Source: Anaspis maculata (Eukaryota > Arthropoda > Insecta > Coleoptera > Scraptiidae). Taken from it: a stretch of DNA of 64,000 nt. The first letter of the stretch is position 1; each line of letters opens with the position of its first letter. This document shows, piece by piece, positions 51,201-62,129 of this stretch. Below the pieces are notes generated by a model, which was given only the letters and a program-made list of their open reading frames with translations, was not told the DNA's origin and ran no database searches. A program made the translations under genes and the position numbers. Where the stretch lies: the NCBI GenBank assembly GCA_949128115.1, contig OX421966.1:2666001-2730000 (forward strand), written 5' to 3'.

Positions 51201-52847
51201 AAAAACTATGACAATGTAGAGGATGAAAAACTGGATCTAAAAAACTAAAGTTCCATTTCACACCGTTTTGGGAAATCTAAGAAAAAAAAAGGAAAAGTTG
51301 GAAAATAGTGATTTGCACTCCCAGCTTCCTTATTGAATACTGAAATAAACGTAATAAATATGGGAAATCTGAACAAACTAGCTTGTAGAGGATTAAATCA
51401 TCTATAGAAAATGCCGTGATGACATGTATGCATCTTTGTCAACTTAGCTGCGGAGCGCTATCAAAGTTGGGGTACATGACTAGTGACGCGTCGCATATGT
51501 GGTCAAACTGGCACGACGTTGCGGTCATTGTTCAATTGATTATAAAACATGATTGAATGATTTGAAAAAATTGCGTGCTTTGTTGAACGTCTGGTAACTA
51601 TCGTTGGAAATGTAGCTCCGCGGATGAACGCTTTGTTATGTATAAAGTTTCTTGTTTGGCAAAATTGAAGTCGTGAGTGTCACTGTACTATTTTCGTCAT
51701 ATTTTCATTCTAGAAATCTAGGACGAGAGACTAGGTTGCTAGGGAATTTCTGAATTTGTCGTTTCTAATCATATATTTATAGAATCGAAATAGTACGAAA
51801 AAAGTATCGTGGCACTCAGGCTTAAAACTGAGAAAGTACTCGTATTTTGTAACACAATATGTATGATATGTAATTGAAAAACGTGATTCACGTTAGATAA
51901 TGAGATGTGTGTTTCAACTGATTTCTGATGAACAATGATCATTCAACAACAACAACAACTGTCCACCTGAGCAATGGGGTTGGAAATTAAACATTTCGTT
52001 GTTGATGCCTATTAGAACCCAGGATAACGTAGCTCTCGAAAATCTGCTACGGCTGATTTCCTGCAGATGCTTTAAAAACTGCGAGAAGCTTTGTGGATGC
52101 AGAAAAGCTGACCTCAAGTGTATCAAGTTTTGCCACCACTGCCGTGGAATCACCTGTTCTCACGCTTCCTGCATTGTCGTTTCGGAAGACGATGATGATG
52201 ACTACAATGATAATTCTAACAATAAGTAGCTACCCAGACGTTGAACAATTTTTTGATATCTCTTGTCGTTCTCACAGCATCTAAGAAGGAAGGTCACGCG
52301 GACAGTTTTTCCACGTCACTAGACCGGCGCGCAACTTTGACTGCAATAAACGGCTAAACTGAAGAAGTTAGACATATGCCTCCAGGGACTTTTTTGTAGA
52401 TTATTGAATTCCCTACAACGTTGTCCCTGACAGTTTTTACACATCTTCCACCGTTCTCTCACCGTTTCAAAAGAAAGATCGCGGCGCATGTTTTTCCATT
52501 TTCTCCATTTTTTTTCCATGGTTCCCGGGATGACTGGAAATGGAAGTTTGGTTTTTCTTATTCAGTTTTTCATTCTCTACATCGCCAAATTTTTTTCATC
52601 AGCCCCTAATTTGTTCCAAGTTAAATCCTTATTTTACTGGACTAATTAAGGAATAAAATATAGGGTGTTGCGTTTAAAATAAAAAAGTTACATATCACAC
52701 CCTGCATACGGTACCAATTAAGAATTTCTGGAGGATCGATTTAAGGTCCCTGGGGAAAATCGTGGAGAAAAAGTTTTTAGCTCTTCGAAATATCTTAAAG
52801 GGGAATCTACTGGAGGAGGGTGAATTTGATCGTGAACACCCTGTACA
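48260..52847. mobile_element. Multi-kilobase nested palindrome (outer element)
   Basis: Outer arms: ACAGGTGTTCACGATAAAAT (48262) faces ATCGTGAACACCCTGTACAT (52829); GGTGTGAAATGTGAC and TGCAACACCCTATATTTTAT (48406-48457) face ATAAAATATAGGGTGTTGCG and ATCACACCCTGC (52653-52706). Further in, 50600-51070 (CCAAACTTCCATTTCCAGTC, GTCAGGGACAACGTTGTAGG, GTTGCGCGCCGGTCTAG) faces 52225-52650. The palindrome is interrupted on the left by another complete hairpin at 48782-50594. Small open frames in the arms (50575-50865, 52421-52609) are mirror copies. The central part (51100-52200) is unique. Confidence 0.8.
48782..50594. mobile_element. Inner hairpin element inserted in the left arm
   Basis: It begins ATACAGGGTGTCCCATAATT and ends AATTATGGGACACCCTGTAT with arms of about 0.9 kb that pair through AAATGCTTCATAAGCGAGCT, TTTTATTCAATATCTGCGAA and CCCCACAGTCTGACCCATTT. 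The junction on either side is GTCATATAT and ATATTTGTAATC, which rejoin as a continuous arm of a smaller hairpin (48478-48500 inverted), showing insertion into pre-existing inverted DNA. Confidence 0.75.
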
Positions 52848-53068
52848 TGTGCATATTACTGAAATCAGAATTTTATAATCTATTCGAATCGGCAGAACAG
52901 CAGGGGAGGTTCAATTTGAAAAAAAATGGCTGATGACGTCATAGCTTTCACAAAAATGGCAAGAAATATGAAAAATTTTGCGTCAAAATGTGCGGAATTG
53001 GAAAACAAAATCGACCTGTTCGAGGAATTTCTCGAGAAAAAAAATGCGAATTTTTCAATGAATTTGTT

Positions 53069-53254
53069 TCATACTTTTGCCCCTCGCTGTATATTGAATA
53101 GGAAAGGACTTGATATAGGACCTTGTGGAATGCCCTGTGAAACGATTCTAAGCCCAAGAAGGCGGTTGTTGTGGTCTCTAACGAAAATTTCCCTATTGAT
53201 GTGAAGGTCTATAATTGCGGCTACCACAGTCGATGAGCTGCCCAAATCGAACAT
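53069..53254 (-). pseudogene. Non-LTR reverse transcriptase scrap, minus strand
   Basis: The minus-strand frame ends with RIVSQGIPQGPISSPFLFNI, the conserved G-x-PQG-x-x-x-SP-x-LFNI block of non-LTR RTs that precedes the catalytic YADD box. The YADD box itself is not readable. Only about 60 codons survive. Confidence 0.7.
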
Positions 53255-53926
53255 TTTTTCCTCAGCAAATCCAACGATTGAACTATATTCAGAACTATGT
53301 TGAAAATTGTGTTGTTACATGAGACTCAGACGTATTATTATTGTTCCTTTCCTACTCTGACTGTCGACGATTTGAACAGAATACAAACAACATACAGGGA
53401 CACTTGCTTCACGTCATGGGGCCTATCATGACGACTTTTGAATGACAAACAGAGAAGGCCACGGATGTAGGATATGAGGTAGGTGGTTGAACAAAGGACC
53501 GATTCTAGCTAACTGGTGGTCTGGTTCCCACTGACGACGTTATTTTCATGTGGAGGGTACCGCAGAGCTCTCCCCTATTAACTCCTAATTCTTGGAAAAT
53601 AGATTGTCCAGGTTCCTTCGCCCCCATCCTACCATACTTTAAAATTCCAAATAGCGATATCTACCTTGTGAAACATTAGACTGAAGGAAAAGATATTCAC
53701 TTTCTGTAAAGAATATTTAATTTCAAGTTTTTCAAACTACCCTTTAACCCGATTCAAAAATTATTCTCTCACGGCATAAAACTTGCGAAAGGGCAAGTGG
53801 TCCTTACGGGTCAGTAGATTTCAGTTTTGGTCTACTCTTCCAGTGCAACCTCCAAGTGGTGAGGACCGGGCAACGTAATTGAAAGTTGGTGGACAAGTAT
53901 TTCACGGCTAAGCGCAAAAGACGTGT

Positions 53927-54526
53927 GTGGACGTAGTTTCAGTAAGTGAGGTCCTTGCGATGAAGAAGCGAACCACCGTCACGCCCTCAGGTAGCCAAAC
54001 ATCAACCGGGCGAACAAGAACGGCTACCAACACCGTGGGAAGTACTCTCCCGCGAGGCGTCGCCAATAAGGCGTCAGGGAGCAGGATTGAACGCAAGAAC
54101 TCTGACGGGCCGGAGACAATAAATCCCCGGTTACCAACTGCTCCCGTCACTATTTCTCCCGCCTCTTCCAACAGGCATACCACACCTTTTGTCTGTGATG
54201 GCGAAGGTTGTGGTAAGAGATTCGAATCATCGTCTGGTCTGGGAAGGCACCGCCAAGTATGCAGGCTTCACTCGATGCTTCAGCTAAGAAGATTCCTTCG
54301 GAACTCAAGACGAAAATACCTTTCTCTCTCTTACGCGGCAAATATTCGCTCCTCACCCGACAACCCCATATATGAGAATGTATTTTCCAAAATATACAGA
54401 TTATTGTATGGAAGCAACCAGAATGTCATCCCACCGCTACACAAGCGTGTATACCGAATCGAGAATGCGATTGATCAAAAGATACCAAAAACGTTATCTT
54501 CGAACTCATCATCTGTGCCCCCCTGA
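53927..54526 (+). CDS. ORF with one C2H2-like zinc finger, possibly retroelement-derived
   Basis: This 199-codon frame is the longest plausible complete ORF outside repeats. Residues 1-85 are Ser/Thr/Arg-rich and look disordered. Around residues 88-110 the sequence FVCDGEGCGKRFESSSGLGR then HRQVC makes a C-x4-C-x12-H zinc-finger-like motif followed by Cys or His. The C-terminal part is basic. N-terminal fingers of this style are known in R2/R4/NeSL-type non-LTR retrotransposons, and RT scraps lie nearby (53069, opposite strand), but a host zinc-finger remnant is also possible. The ATG at 53927 is the first in frame; 53960 is an alternative. No flanking intron signals or promoter were identified. 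Confidence 0.4.
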   Translation: MDVVSVSEVLAMKKRTTVTPSGSQTSTGRTRTATNTVGSTLPRGVANKASGSRIERKNSDGPETINPRLPTAPVTISPASSNRHTTPFVCDGEGCGKRFESSSGLGRHRQVCRLHSMLQLRRFLRNSRRKYLSLSYAANIRSSPDNPIYENVFSKIYRLLYGSNQNVIPPLHKRVYRIENAIDQKIPKTLSSNSSSVPP

Positions 54527-54984
54527 AGAATCCAAACTCCAGACATCAACATCACGCTCACAAGATTCCATAAACTGGAAACTTGCCACTCTCTGATTAG
54601 AAGCTCATTTCGCGAAGCTATTGCAGAATATCTCCAGAAAAAAGCGGAAATAGATCGTGTAGTTTTGAAAATTGCGGTAGATTTCGAAAGCTTGTTGATT
54701 ATTGTGTAAAAAGTACTCATCGATAGAAGGTATAGAGTCGCCGCCATCTTGAATTATTGGTGTAATTGGGTATTCTTTTCAACCATCTCGATAAATAGCG
54801 ATCCCGAAATAGGTAACCTTTCCATGCCGCTGAACACACTTTTGAAAAATTTAGCCCAGACTATTTTGTGAACTTGCATTTTATGCTTCGATGTTTGAGA
54901 TAGCGATATTAAGTTTGGAGCATATTCAATACTTCAGGGATGTCCCGAGTGTACCTAGTCACAGACCCACTCCTTGGCTAAACT
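54527..54984. other. No gene seen
   Basis: Overlapping short frames continue from the zinc-finger ORF region, but none has a family signature. The stretch ends at the left arm of the next hairpin. Confidence 0.45.
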
Positions 54985-56190
54985 CAAAACATCTGGTGTA
55001 CCTGTGGCCTTGTGTGGTCCAAAAAAAATTGTTTTTTCAATTTTTGATCGAGCCACCCTCCACTTTTGTTACACATACCCATAGTGATTCCCTGGTGAAA
55101 TTTCAATTCTCTACCATGGCAGGAAGGGGGTGCTCATCAACTCTTTCATTTTGAAAATTCTAGATTTATTCGTTAAAGTCTGTGGCATCCAGATTTACCA
55201 AAAACACGAAGGAATATGTCAGTAATAATCTATTTAGCACAATTTGAGAATTATATAGAATAAAAATCATATGTGAGTGGAATATTGATCGTTGAACTAA
55301 TAGTGATACCTACCAAAAAAGCGGAAATGTTTCGTGGTATTACTTTTTGATGTTGAAGCTGGATATCACAAAGTAAGGCCCAGTATTTTCATCTCTGGTT
55401 AACTTTAACCAAAAGGTCAATGTCATAATTGTCATATCAACATTGCTGGAACATTGGTATCTTTGGCAATTAACCTCAAGTTGACCTCTGAATAGAGTTA
55501 TCCTGAGACGGAAATACTGAGTCTAAAAATAATTTTGCAATCCTAAGGACTGCGGAAACCTCAAGATATTTCACCTTTGGAAGAACCATAAACATGTTAC
55601 TGATTTCAAATATCAGTGTCTACTTCCTAAGACATTTCTTCCAAAGATGGATCAACATCCATGGTAACCTTCAAGGCAAAGACTGAGTTAGGTATAAATT
55701 TACGGGTGGTAAACGATACTGCTGAAAGGGGTGTCCAATTGTTCGAGAAATACAACTAACTACTGACCAATGACAAGAATGAAAAGATGCTTCTGTTGCA
55801 TATGGTAGACCAATTGGAAAATGGTGCCTATTTGAACGACCAGAAACGTTTGATCAACGTAGTCTAAAGGAAAATCATACCATGTTAGTTGAACATTATA
55901 ATTACGCTTCATTTTAATTTTTCTTTCACATAATTCTTCACTTAGGTACACCAAATGAACAATAATTCATATATTACTTTGTATTTTGTTGAATCTGGAT
56001 GCTACAAACTCCTACGGATAAATCTGGGATATTCAAATTTTGATGGTTGATGAGCATCCCCTGTCTGCCATGGTAGAGAATTGAAATTTCACCAGGAAAT
56101 CACTATGGGTATGTGTAACAAAAATGGAGGGTGGCCCCATCCAAAATTGGAAAAAAAAAAAATTTGGACCACACTACAGTGTGGCCTCAT
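54985..56190. mobile_element. Hairpin element, about 1.2 kb
   Basis: CTGTGGCCTTGTGTGGTCCA (55002-55021) faces TTGGACCACACTACAGTGTGGCC (56164-56186), and GTTACACATACCCATAGTGATTCCCTGG with TTCAATTCTCTACCATGGCA faces TGCCATGGTAGAGAATTGAA with CACTATGGGTATGTGTAAC. Arms extend at least 200 bases. The element interrupts, or abuts, the 3' end of the minus-strand ORF1 that starts at 57410. Confidence 0.7.
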
Positions 56191-56194
56191 CCAG

Positions 56195-57410
56195 AAATCC
56201 CCTCAATCCAGAGAAACCCAGGACCAGCGGACGAGACGCTGTTTCAGTCAACTTGTTCACCGGATCAAGGAGTTCCTCCATAGGTGAAAGGCACTCTGTC
56301 GAGTCGCTTTCACTCAGATTTGTTGTGATGTTTTTGGGCGAAGCCAGATTTTCGGTTGATGAACCTTTTTTCATCATCTTAAGTGGCTTTTGCTTTGCAG
56401 GGGCTTTTGGGGTCGCAAATGGTTGGGACTCATCAAGGATCTCGGGAGAGCTTAGTGCAGAGTGCTCTCCACTGATGATGTGGTGTAAAAGGAGCCGACC
56501 TTTTATTGTGATTTATTTGAATTGTGATTCGGTGGTTTTTGAGGCTTGTGACTCGAGAATGTCCTTATCACATGAGGTGTTTATTATTGCTTAATCGGGA
56601 CAATAATCGGCTTTGTGACCAGTTTCTTTACATAAGTAGCACGTCAGTTGTTCCCTTGTACCCACCAATATTCTATAGTTGGTGTTGTCATACTGTATTT
56701 CGAAGGAAGGTGGGATTGTTAGGCCGTCATCAGGCTGGATAAAGACGTGCCGCTTGAAGCTAAGAAGATGAGAATATTCTTGTTCAGCATGCCAGCTCGG
56801 GGGAAGGACACATTAAATACGAGTTTGCACCCACATGCCGTTAAAAAATTCTCGAGTGTTTCGCTTGGTATCATAGGTGATACATTTGACAGAACTAGTC
56901 TTTGCGCTGGGGTAATTAAACGACGGATTGGAATAGTATTATCATCTATGGTGACGGCTTTGTGGTGATCAACAATGTCTTCAACCAGCTTCGCGTTTGC
57001 TAAAAAAATCCATATTCTGTTCTTAGATATCCTAGATGCTAGATTACATTTTTGGGACTAACCAAAGGTGGGCACCGTCAACAGAAAACTTGACTTTGTT
57101 AAACGTTGTTAAATCGTTAACGAAAAAGTTGACTTTGTTAATCAACGATTAACGGATTAAAGATTTGGTGCCCAGCTCTGGGACTAACTATGGTTCCTAC
57201 AGCAATGACATAGTCACTGAGTTTCAGATTATCCACCACATCCAAGATAATGCCTTGTTCTTTTTTCGGGTATAACGTCTTTACTGCAGCCTTTGCGTAT
57301 GAATTTTTAGCACCAGTATTTGCTTTTTCTTGTTGTACATTTTTTGGTTCAGTCATGGTTTTCATTTTTGAAAGGAAAACCTTGTAGTCAGGAATTTTCC
57401 CTGTTGTCAA
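56195..57410 (-). pseudogene. Non-LTR retrotransposon ORF1 (gag-like) with zinc knuckle, minus strand
   Basis: From an ATG at 57410 the minus-strand frame reads MTTGKIPDYKVFLSKMKTM with a Lys-rich start. Past a MITE insertion (57063-57180) it continues RIWIFLANAKLVEDIVDHH, IPIRRLITPAQRLVLSNVSP and NVSFPRAGM, the typical RNA-binding region of insect Jockey/CR1-like ORF1 proteins. In a third frame comes FEIQYDNTNYRILVGTREQ then CYLCKETGHKADYC, a perfect CX2CX4HX4C zinc knuckle (about 56635-56594). The C-terminal part (56377-56195) contains LSPMEELLDPVNKLTET. Two frameshifts and the MITE make it inactive. Confidence 0.8.
57063..57180. mobile_element. 118-bp hAT-type MITE inside ORF1
   Basis: The ends are CAAAGGTGGGCACC and GGTGCCCAGCTCTG (inverted CAGAGCTGGGCACC), and the eight bases GGACTAAC are duplicated at 57055-57062 and 57181-57188. 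An eight-base duplication and CAnAGnTGGGC ends fit the hAT superfamily. It interrupts the minus-strand ORF1. Confidence 0.85.
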
Positions 57411-57599
57411 GTTCTACATATTTAGGAATTCAAGGCAAATGGTCAAAAATATTCATATCGTTTTGGGTTTTATCCACGCAACAGCTGTGCTGCCGGCGGC
57501 CGGCTTTTTGCCACGAGGCTTTGCTACGGTAGATAAGACCGGCTTTGTAAATTTGGTTAATTTATTTTCTACTCAAACGATGTCATTGAAAGGGAGTTA

Positions 57600-58030
57600 T
57601 GTCAAATACCCGCAATCGAAGAAATCACGTTGAAATTAACGGGAGCAACATATTTTAGCACGCTTGATGCTACCAATGGGTTTCACCACGTTTAGTTGGA
57701 TGAAGAATCTTCAGACTTGCGCACCTTTGGCACCCCATTCGGAAGGTACAAATTCTTGAGACTACCCTACGGAATTAAATACCTCCTGAAGTTTTCCATT
57801 CAAGATTTAAAAAATTATTTGATTTTTATGGAGTTGAAGTCTACATCGATGACCTGATGGGGCAAAAACAAAAGCCGAGCATGACGCAAGGCTAAATGAA
57901 GTTTTGAAAATTGCGAAAGAGTGAGGCATCTAATTCAACCTGTCAAAATGTAAATTGAGCCAAAATGAGATAAAATACCTGGGACATGAAATCTCAGAGA
58001 AAGATGTTGCGGTTGACCAATCGATCATTT
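57600..58030 (+). pseudogene. Gypsy-type reverse transcriptase fragment, plus strand
   Basis: The frame reads LTGATYFSTLDATNGFHHV, an in-frame TAG, then LDEESSDLRTFGTPFGRYKF and LRLPYGI; after a shift, PPEVFHSRFKKLFDFYGVEV and YIDDL, which includes the catalytic YxDD box; then FNLSKCKLSQNEIKYLGHEI. Block order and spacing are those of Gypsy RTs. At least two stops and two shifts are present. It is a different family from the minus-strand copy at 38 kb (SSDLRTFGTPFGRY against its counterpart). Confidence 0.85.
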
Positions 58031-58045
58031 GTCATTGGAGTCTTC

Positions 58046-60178
58046 TTTCCAGTCCTTAAGTCGGCAGTTGTACTGCCGGTTCATAAAAGGAACGATAAGT
58101 CGAGCATTGTAAATTATCGACCAATTGCACTTTTATCAGTTTCCATTTGCTGCCATTTTTAGATGAGCGGGGAATTCTTGGCAAAAATCAGTTTGGGTTT
58201 AGGGGGGGTTGCTCGACTGTGGATGCCATTTTGTCTTTGTATACCTACCGGGTGGGCCATGAAAAACCGTGCTCTGAATTTTTCCTTCTAAAATTTTTAT
58301 TCCTTCACCGATTTCATCGAACTTTCCAGCATTGGACAGCCAATTGAATAGGCTATCATTTCTGTATTTCAAAATGGCCGACATACCAAAATTCAAGATG
58401 GCAGAAACAATTGAAAATGGGCCTTTTTTTGTTCTCGTTGCTTTTTATTGAAAGTTACCAGAAAGTCAAAACCAATAATGTATTATGAAGGATTAGACCT
58501 TCCTTGTCAGGACCACAACCAATAAAATCGGGTCATCTGCTGAGGAGCTATGGCGAGTTGAAGCGAAGCCTACTTTCCGTTTTTTCCATTTCCGCATAAT
58601 TGACCGAAATTTAAGTATCCTGCTCGCCAATCCGCCATATGCTTATTTCTCAACCGATTCTCTCAAATTTGATATGAATGGCTAGTCAATTGAACAGGCT
58701 ACCTTTTTCATATGACAAAATTACAAATCTGTCAAAATCCAAGATGGCGGAGGCAATTGAAAATAGAATTTCTTTTGTATTCATTGCTTTTCGATTAAAA
58801 TGAGCGAAAAGTCAAAACCAATAATTATTATGAAGGAATAGACCTTCCCCGACAATTTAAGACAGAACCAATCAAATCGGTTCATCTCATGAGGAGCTAC
58901 GGCCAGTTGAAGCGAAGCCAACTTTCCGTTTTTCTATCCCAACAAGGACGAATAAGGCCCATTTTCACTAGTTTCCGCCATCTTGAATTTTGACATGTTG
59001 GTCATTTTCTTATATGAAATCGGCAGCCTGTTCAATTGGCTAGCCATTGATACCAAATTTGAAAACATCGGTTGAATATAAGGATATGGCGGGCAGGATT
59101 CCTAAATTTGGGTCATTAATGCGGGAATAAAGGAACCGGTAGGTAGGCTTGGCTTCAACTCGCCGTAGTTCCTCAGCAGATGACCCGATTTGATTGGTTA
59201 CAGTCATGGATTGTCAAGGAAGGTCTATTCCTTCATAATAATTATTGGTTTTGCCTTTCTGCTAATTTTTACCAAAAAGCAATAAGGACAAAAGAAATTC
59301 TATTTTCAATTGTTTCCGCCATATTGAATTTTGACATGCACGTCATTCTCTCATATGAAAAAGATAGCATGTCCAATTGGCTAGCCATTGTTACCAAATT
59401 TGAGAAAATCGGTTGAGAAATGAGCAAATGGCGGATTGGCGGACAGGCTACCTTTTGGATCAATTATGCGGAAATGAAAAAAAACGGAAAGTAGGCTTCG
59501 CTTCAACTCACAATAGCTCCTCAGCCGATGACCCGATTTTACTGGTTGTGGTCTTGAATTGACAAGAAAGGTCTATTCCTTCATAATGCATTATTGGTTT
59601 CAACTTTCTGGTAACTTTCAATAAAAAACAACGAGAACAAATAATGAAGGCCCATTTCCAATTGTTTCTGCCATCTTGAATATTGATATGTCGGCCATTT
59701 TGAAATACGGAAATGATAGCCTATTTAATTAGCTAGCCAATGCTGGAAAGTTCGTTGAAATCGGTGACGAAATAAAAATTGTACAAGGAAAATTCAGAGC
59801 AGGGTTTTTTATGGCCCACCCGGTATATCCTGGAGTGCCTTGACCGAAGAGGAGATTGTATACATCGCTCTTTTTTGACTTATCAAAAGCATGATACGGT
59901 GAATCATCGGATTCTGATGAACTATGGCGTTCGTGGGGTGGCACTCGACTGGCTGACCTCGTATTTGTCAGGCCGGGAGCAGCTCGTCAGGGTAAAGGTG
60001 GGAAACACCACCTATTTTTCTGGCACGAGGGCGGTCAGTTTGGGGGTTCCCCAGGGCAGCATCCTCGGCCCTATACTGTTCAACATCTACATCAATGACT
60101 TGTCGATTGCAGGTTCACACGTGACATTGTACGCCGATGATACCTCTGCCGCCTTTGAGTCAGACAGTCATGACTCAT
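58046..60178 (+). pseudogene. Non-LTR reverse transcriptase split by a hairpin insertion
   Basis: The left part (58046-58247) reads KSAVVLPVHKRNDKSSIVNY, RPIALLS and, after a shift, DERGILGKNQFGFRGGCSTV. The right part (59824-60178) reads ILECLDRRGDCIHRSFLTYQ, RILMNYGVRGVALDWLTSYL, VSLGVPQGSILGPILFNIYI and LYADDTSAAF, with an intact YADD catalytic box. This is the fingers-palm region of a Jockey/CR1-like pol. A 1576-bp hairpin element sits in a TA in the middle. A minor region after the stop at 60178 (VTPRHRLVLVGKSPLVLPIH, about 60262-60321) looks like the pol's C-terminal end in another frame. Confidence 0.85.
58248..59823. mobile_element. 1576-bp hairpin element with TA duplication, inside an RT
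   Basis: The ends are CCGGGTGGGCCATGAAAAACC and its near-complement GGTTTTTTATGGCCCACCCGG, with TA at 58246-58247 and 59824-59825. The arms pair over about 200 bases (AATTTTTCCTTCTAAAATTT, AAGATGGCAGAAACAATTGA) and the interior contains two further, alternately oriented copies of a block with GCCATCTTGAATTTTGACAT, so it is a hairpin of hairpins. The TA site fits Tc1/mariner mobilisation. No transposase. Confidence 0.85.
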
Positions 60179-60376
60179 GAGGTTCTTGTCAAAAAATCAA
60201 AAGTAGCAAAAGTTTACGAATAAAGACGATGTATCGTCGTCCCATGGCTATCGTTTTCCGGAAAGGCTAGTGACTCCGCGACATAGACTTGTGTTGGTGG
60301 GAAAAAGCCCATTGGTCTTGCCAATTCATCTATTCAATAAACTCCCTCTGGAGTCAAGACAAGCACCTACCATTCG

Positions 60377-60702
60377 AATGGGTAACCGAATGGAATGCAC
60401 ACAAACCCACTAGAGGCATCCCTCCTCCTGACCCAACCATTGCTATGGATGGTTTTGAACTACCAAGGAAATTATGGTCTAGACTAAATAGAGTCAGAAC
60501 AAGCTGCGGAAGATGTGCCAGCTCACTGTTCCAGTGGGGCATGACCAACAGCCCCCGCTGCGACTGTGGAGCTGAATTTCAAACGGTGGACCACATAGTG
60601 AGTCAATGTCCGACAAGATTATATCCAGGCCCAGTGACAGAATTCCTTACTCTGACATCGGAGGCACTTCTATGGCTGGAAAATCTTGACATTCAACTTT
60701 GA
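60377..60702 (+). pseudogene. Non-LTR pol C-terminus with CxCG...H...C motif
   Basis: The frame reads EWNAHKPTRGIPPPDPTIAM, GFELPRKLWSRLNRVRTSCG, then CASSLFQWGMTNSPRCDCGA, EFQTVDHIVSQCP and a stop after LLWLENLDIQL. This is the terminal domain of Jockey-like pol proteins (after RNase H), with the CDCG-x9-H-x4-C knuckle intact. Its junction with the preceding RT remnant near 60376 changes frame and appears to join two different elements, or to reflect an internal deletion. Confidence 0.7.
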
Positions 60703-62129
60703 TTTTTCACCAATTTACCCATCATTTATTTATACTTTTTATACATTTTTCTTTCTTTATTGTGCAATGTACTGAATCCATACGAATTAATAATAACAAT
60801 AATAACCATTCGAATTTGAAAAAAATAGAGTCAAGCACTTGCTGCTGAAACACCTTGTTTTATACAGTGGACGAATTTTCAAATTCTGATCAATTTTAGT
60901 TTTATTATGTTAAGTTGCTTTTTTCGTTGTATAATGTATATTTTCTTGTATGTACGTACACTATAGTTGTAATTTTCTGTACCTTGTTTCACCTACCCTG
61001 TAACTGACAAAACCTGTCTGTATGCTCTACACAAAAAGAAGCTGATAGATCAAATTGAATTGTACTTTTGAAAAAAGGTCGATGTAAGAGAGTTACTTAT
61101 ACAACCAAGTATACACAGCTGGCAAATAGCCTCCCACCCATTATAGTTGTGACCTGTGACCTGAGAGGACTGCGCGAGTCTAACCAGAGCCGCCATACTA
61201 TTCAGATTGAAAACATCACTTTATTAACTGAACTTGACGTTTCAGTTGCTATCCAACAAGTACGTTAACAGTATGCAAAAAAACCATTGATGTAAATTGA
61301 CACAAACGACAGACATTTCCGGCGGAACATTTCAAAGATCGACAGCAACGCTCACGCAGAGCATCGCCGTAATGACTAGCCGGAATAGTCGTCTATCCAG
61401 AAAATATTCCCTTTCGTGGAAATCTTATATTCCCTTTCGAAAAACCTTCCAAAAATGTAAGCACTCGCAAAGGGTCGTCGGCTGCTCATCAGGGGGTTTT
61501 GTAAGCCCCGCTTACGAATGTGCTCGACCCCTCGCTGTTTCTCGACGAGAACAATTGCGTGCCGTACGACTTTCAGAACAGTTTTTCTGCAGCAAAATCT
61601 CTGTCGCTTTTGTCAAGTCAGCAATGAACAATGAAGATATCAAGCATTATTTTAAAACTCACCTTTCTCAGCAACGGCAGAATGCCTGAAAAAAGAAATG
61701 GAATTCAGTCACAGAAAATATTTCTTTACATGTGGTGAATGACGATCGAAAGTTCAGTCGACCATTTACAGAAGCTTAAAGAAGGGTTCAGGCAACTTTG
61801 GACAAGAGAGGAGCAAGCAAGGTCAAAGAGGAAGTCGGGTGTGCTTCGAGGTCCGATTCAGGTCGAATAAAGGGTGCAGTGGAGGTCTGAGTCTCCGTTT
61901 TGGAAAGGTTCTTGGGGACGTTCGCTCACCTTTCTGACTGCAGACATCCCTTGAATGGTTGAACACGGTAGAAGTGGGATCACTGCGAAGTCCGAATTAG
62001 GTCCAAGGTGCAGTAAAGTTCTAAGGGTCGGTCAGTAACCTTCCTCAGCAACGACAGAATACCTGAAAAAAGAAATGGAATTCAGTCACAGATTTTTTCA
62101 GATAAATTTAGCCAGTTTGAATCACAGTC
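60703..62129. other. Retroelement 3' end, then unclassified DNA with a 60-bp direct repeat
   Basis: 60703-61060 is AT-rich and may be the 3' untranslated part of the non-LTR element. Further on, about 57 bases around CCTGAAAAAAGAAATGGAAT are repeated at 61661-61717 and 62037-62093. A 130-codon frame at 61297-61689 has no recognisable domain. Confidence 0.45.

Noticed and set aside
61297..61689. 130-codon ORF as a gene
   Set aside because: No recognisable domain, no second supporting signal, and its 3' end lies in a 57-bp direct repeat.
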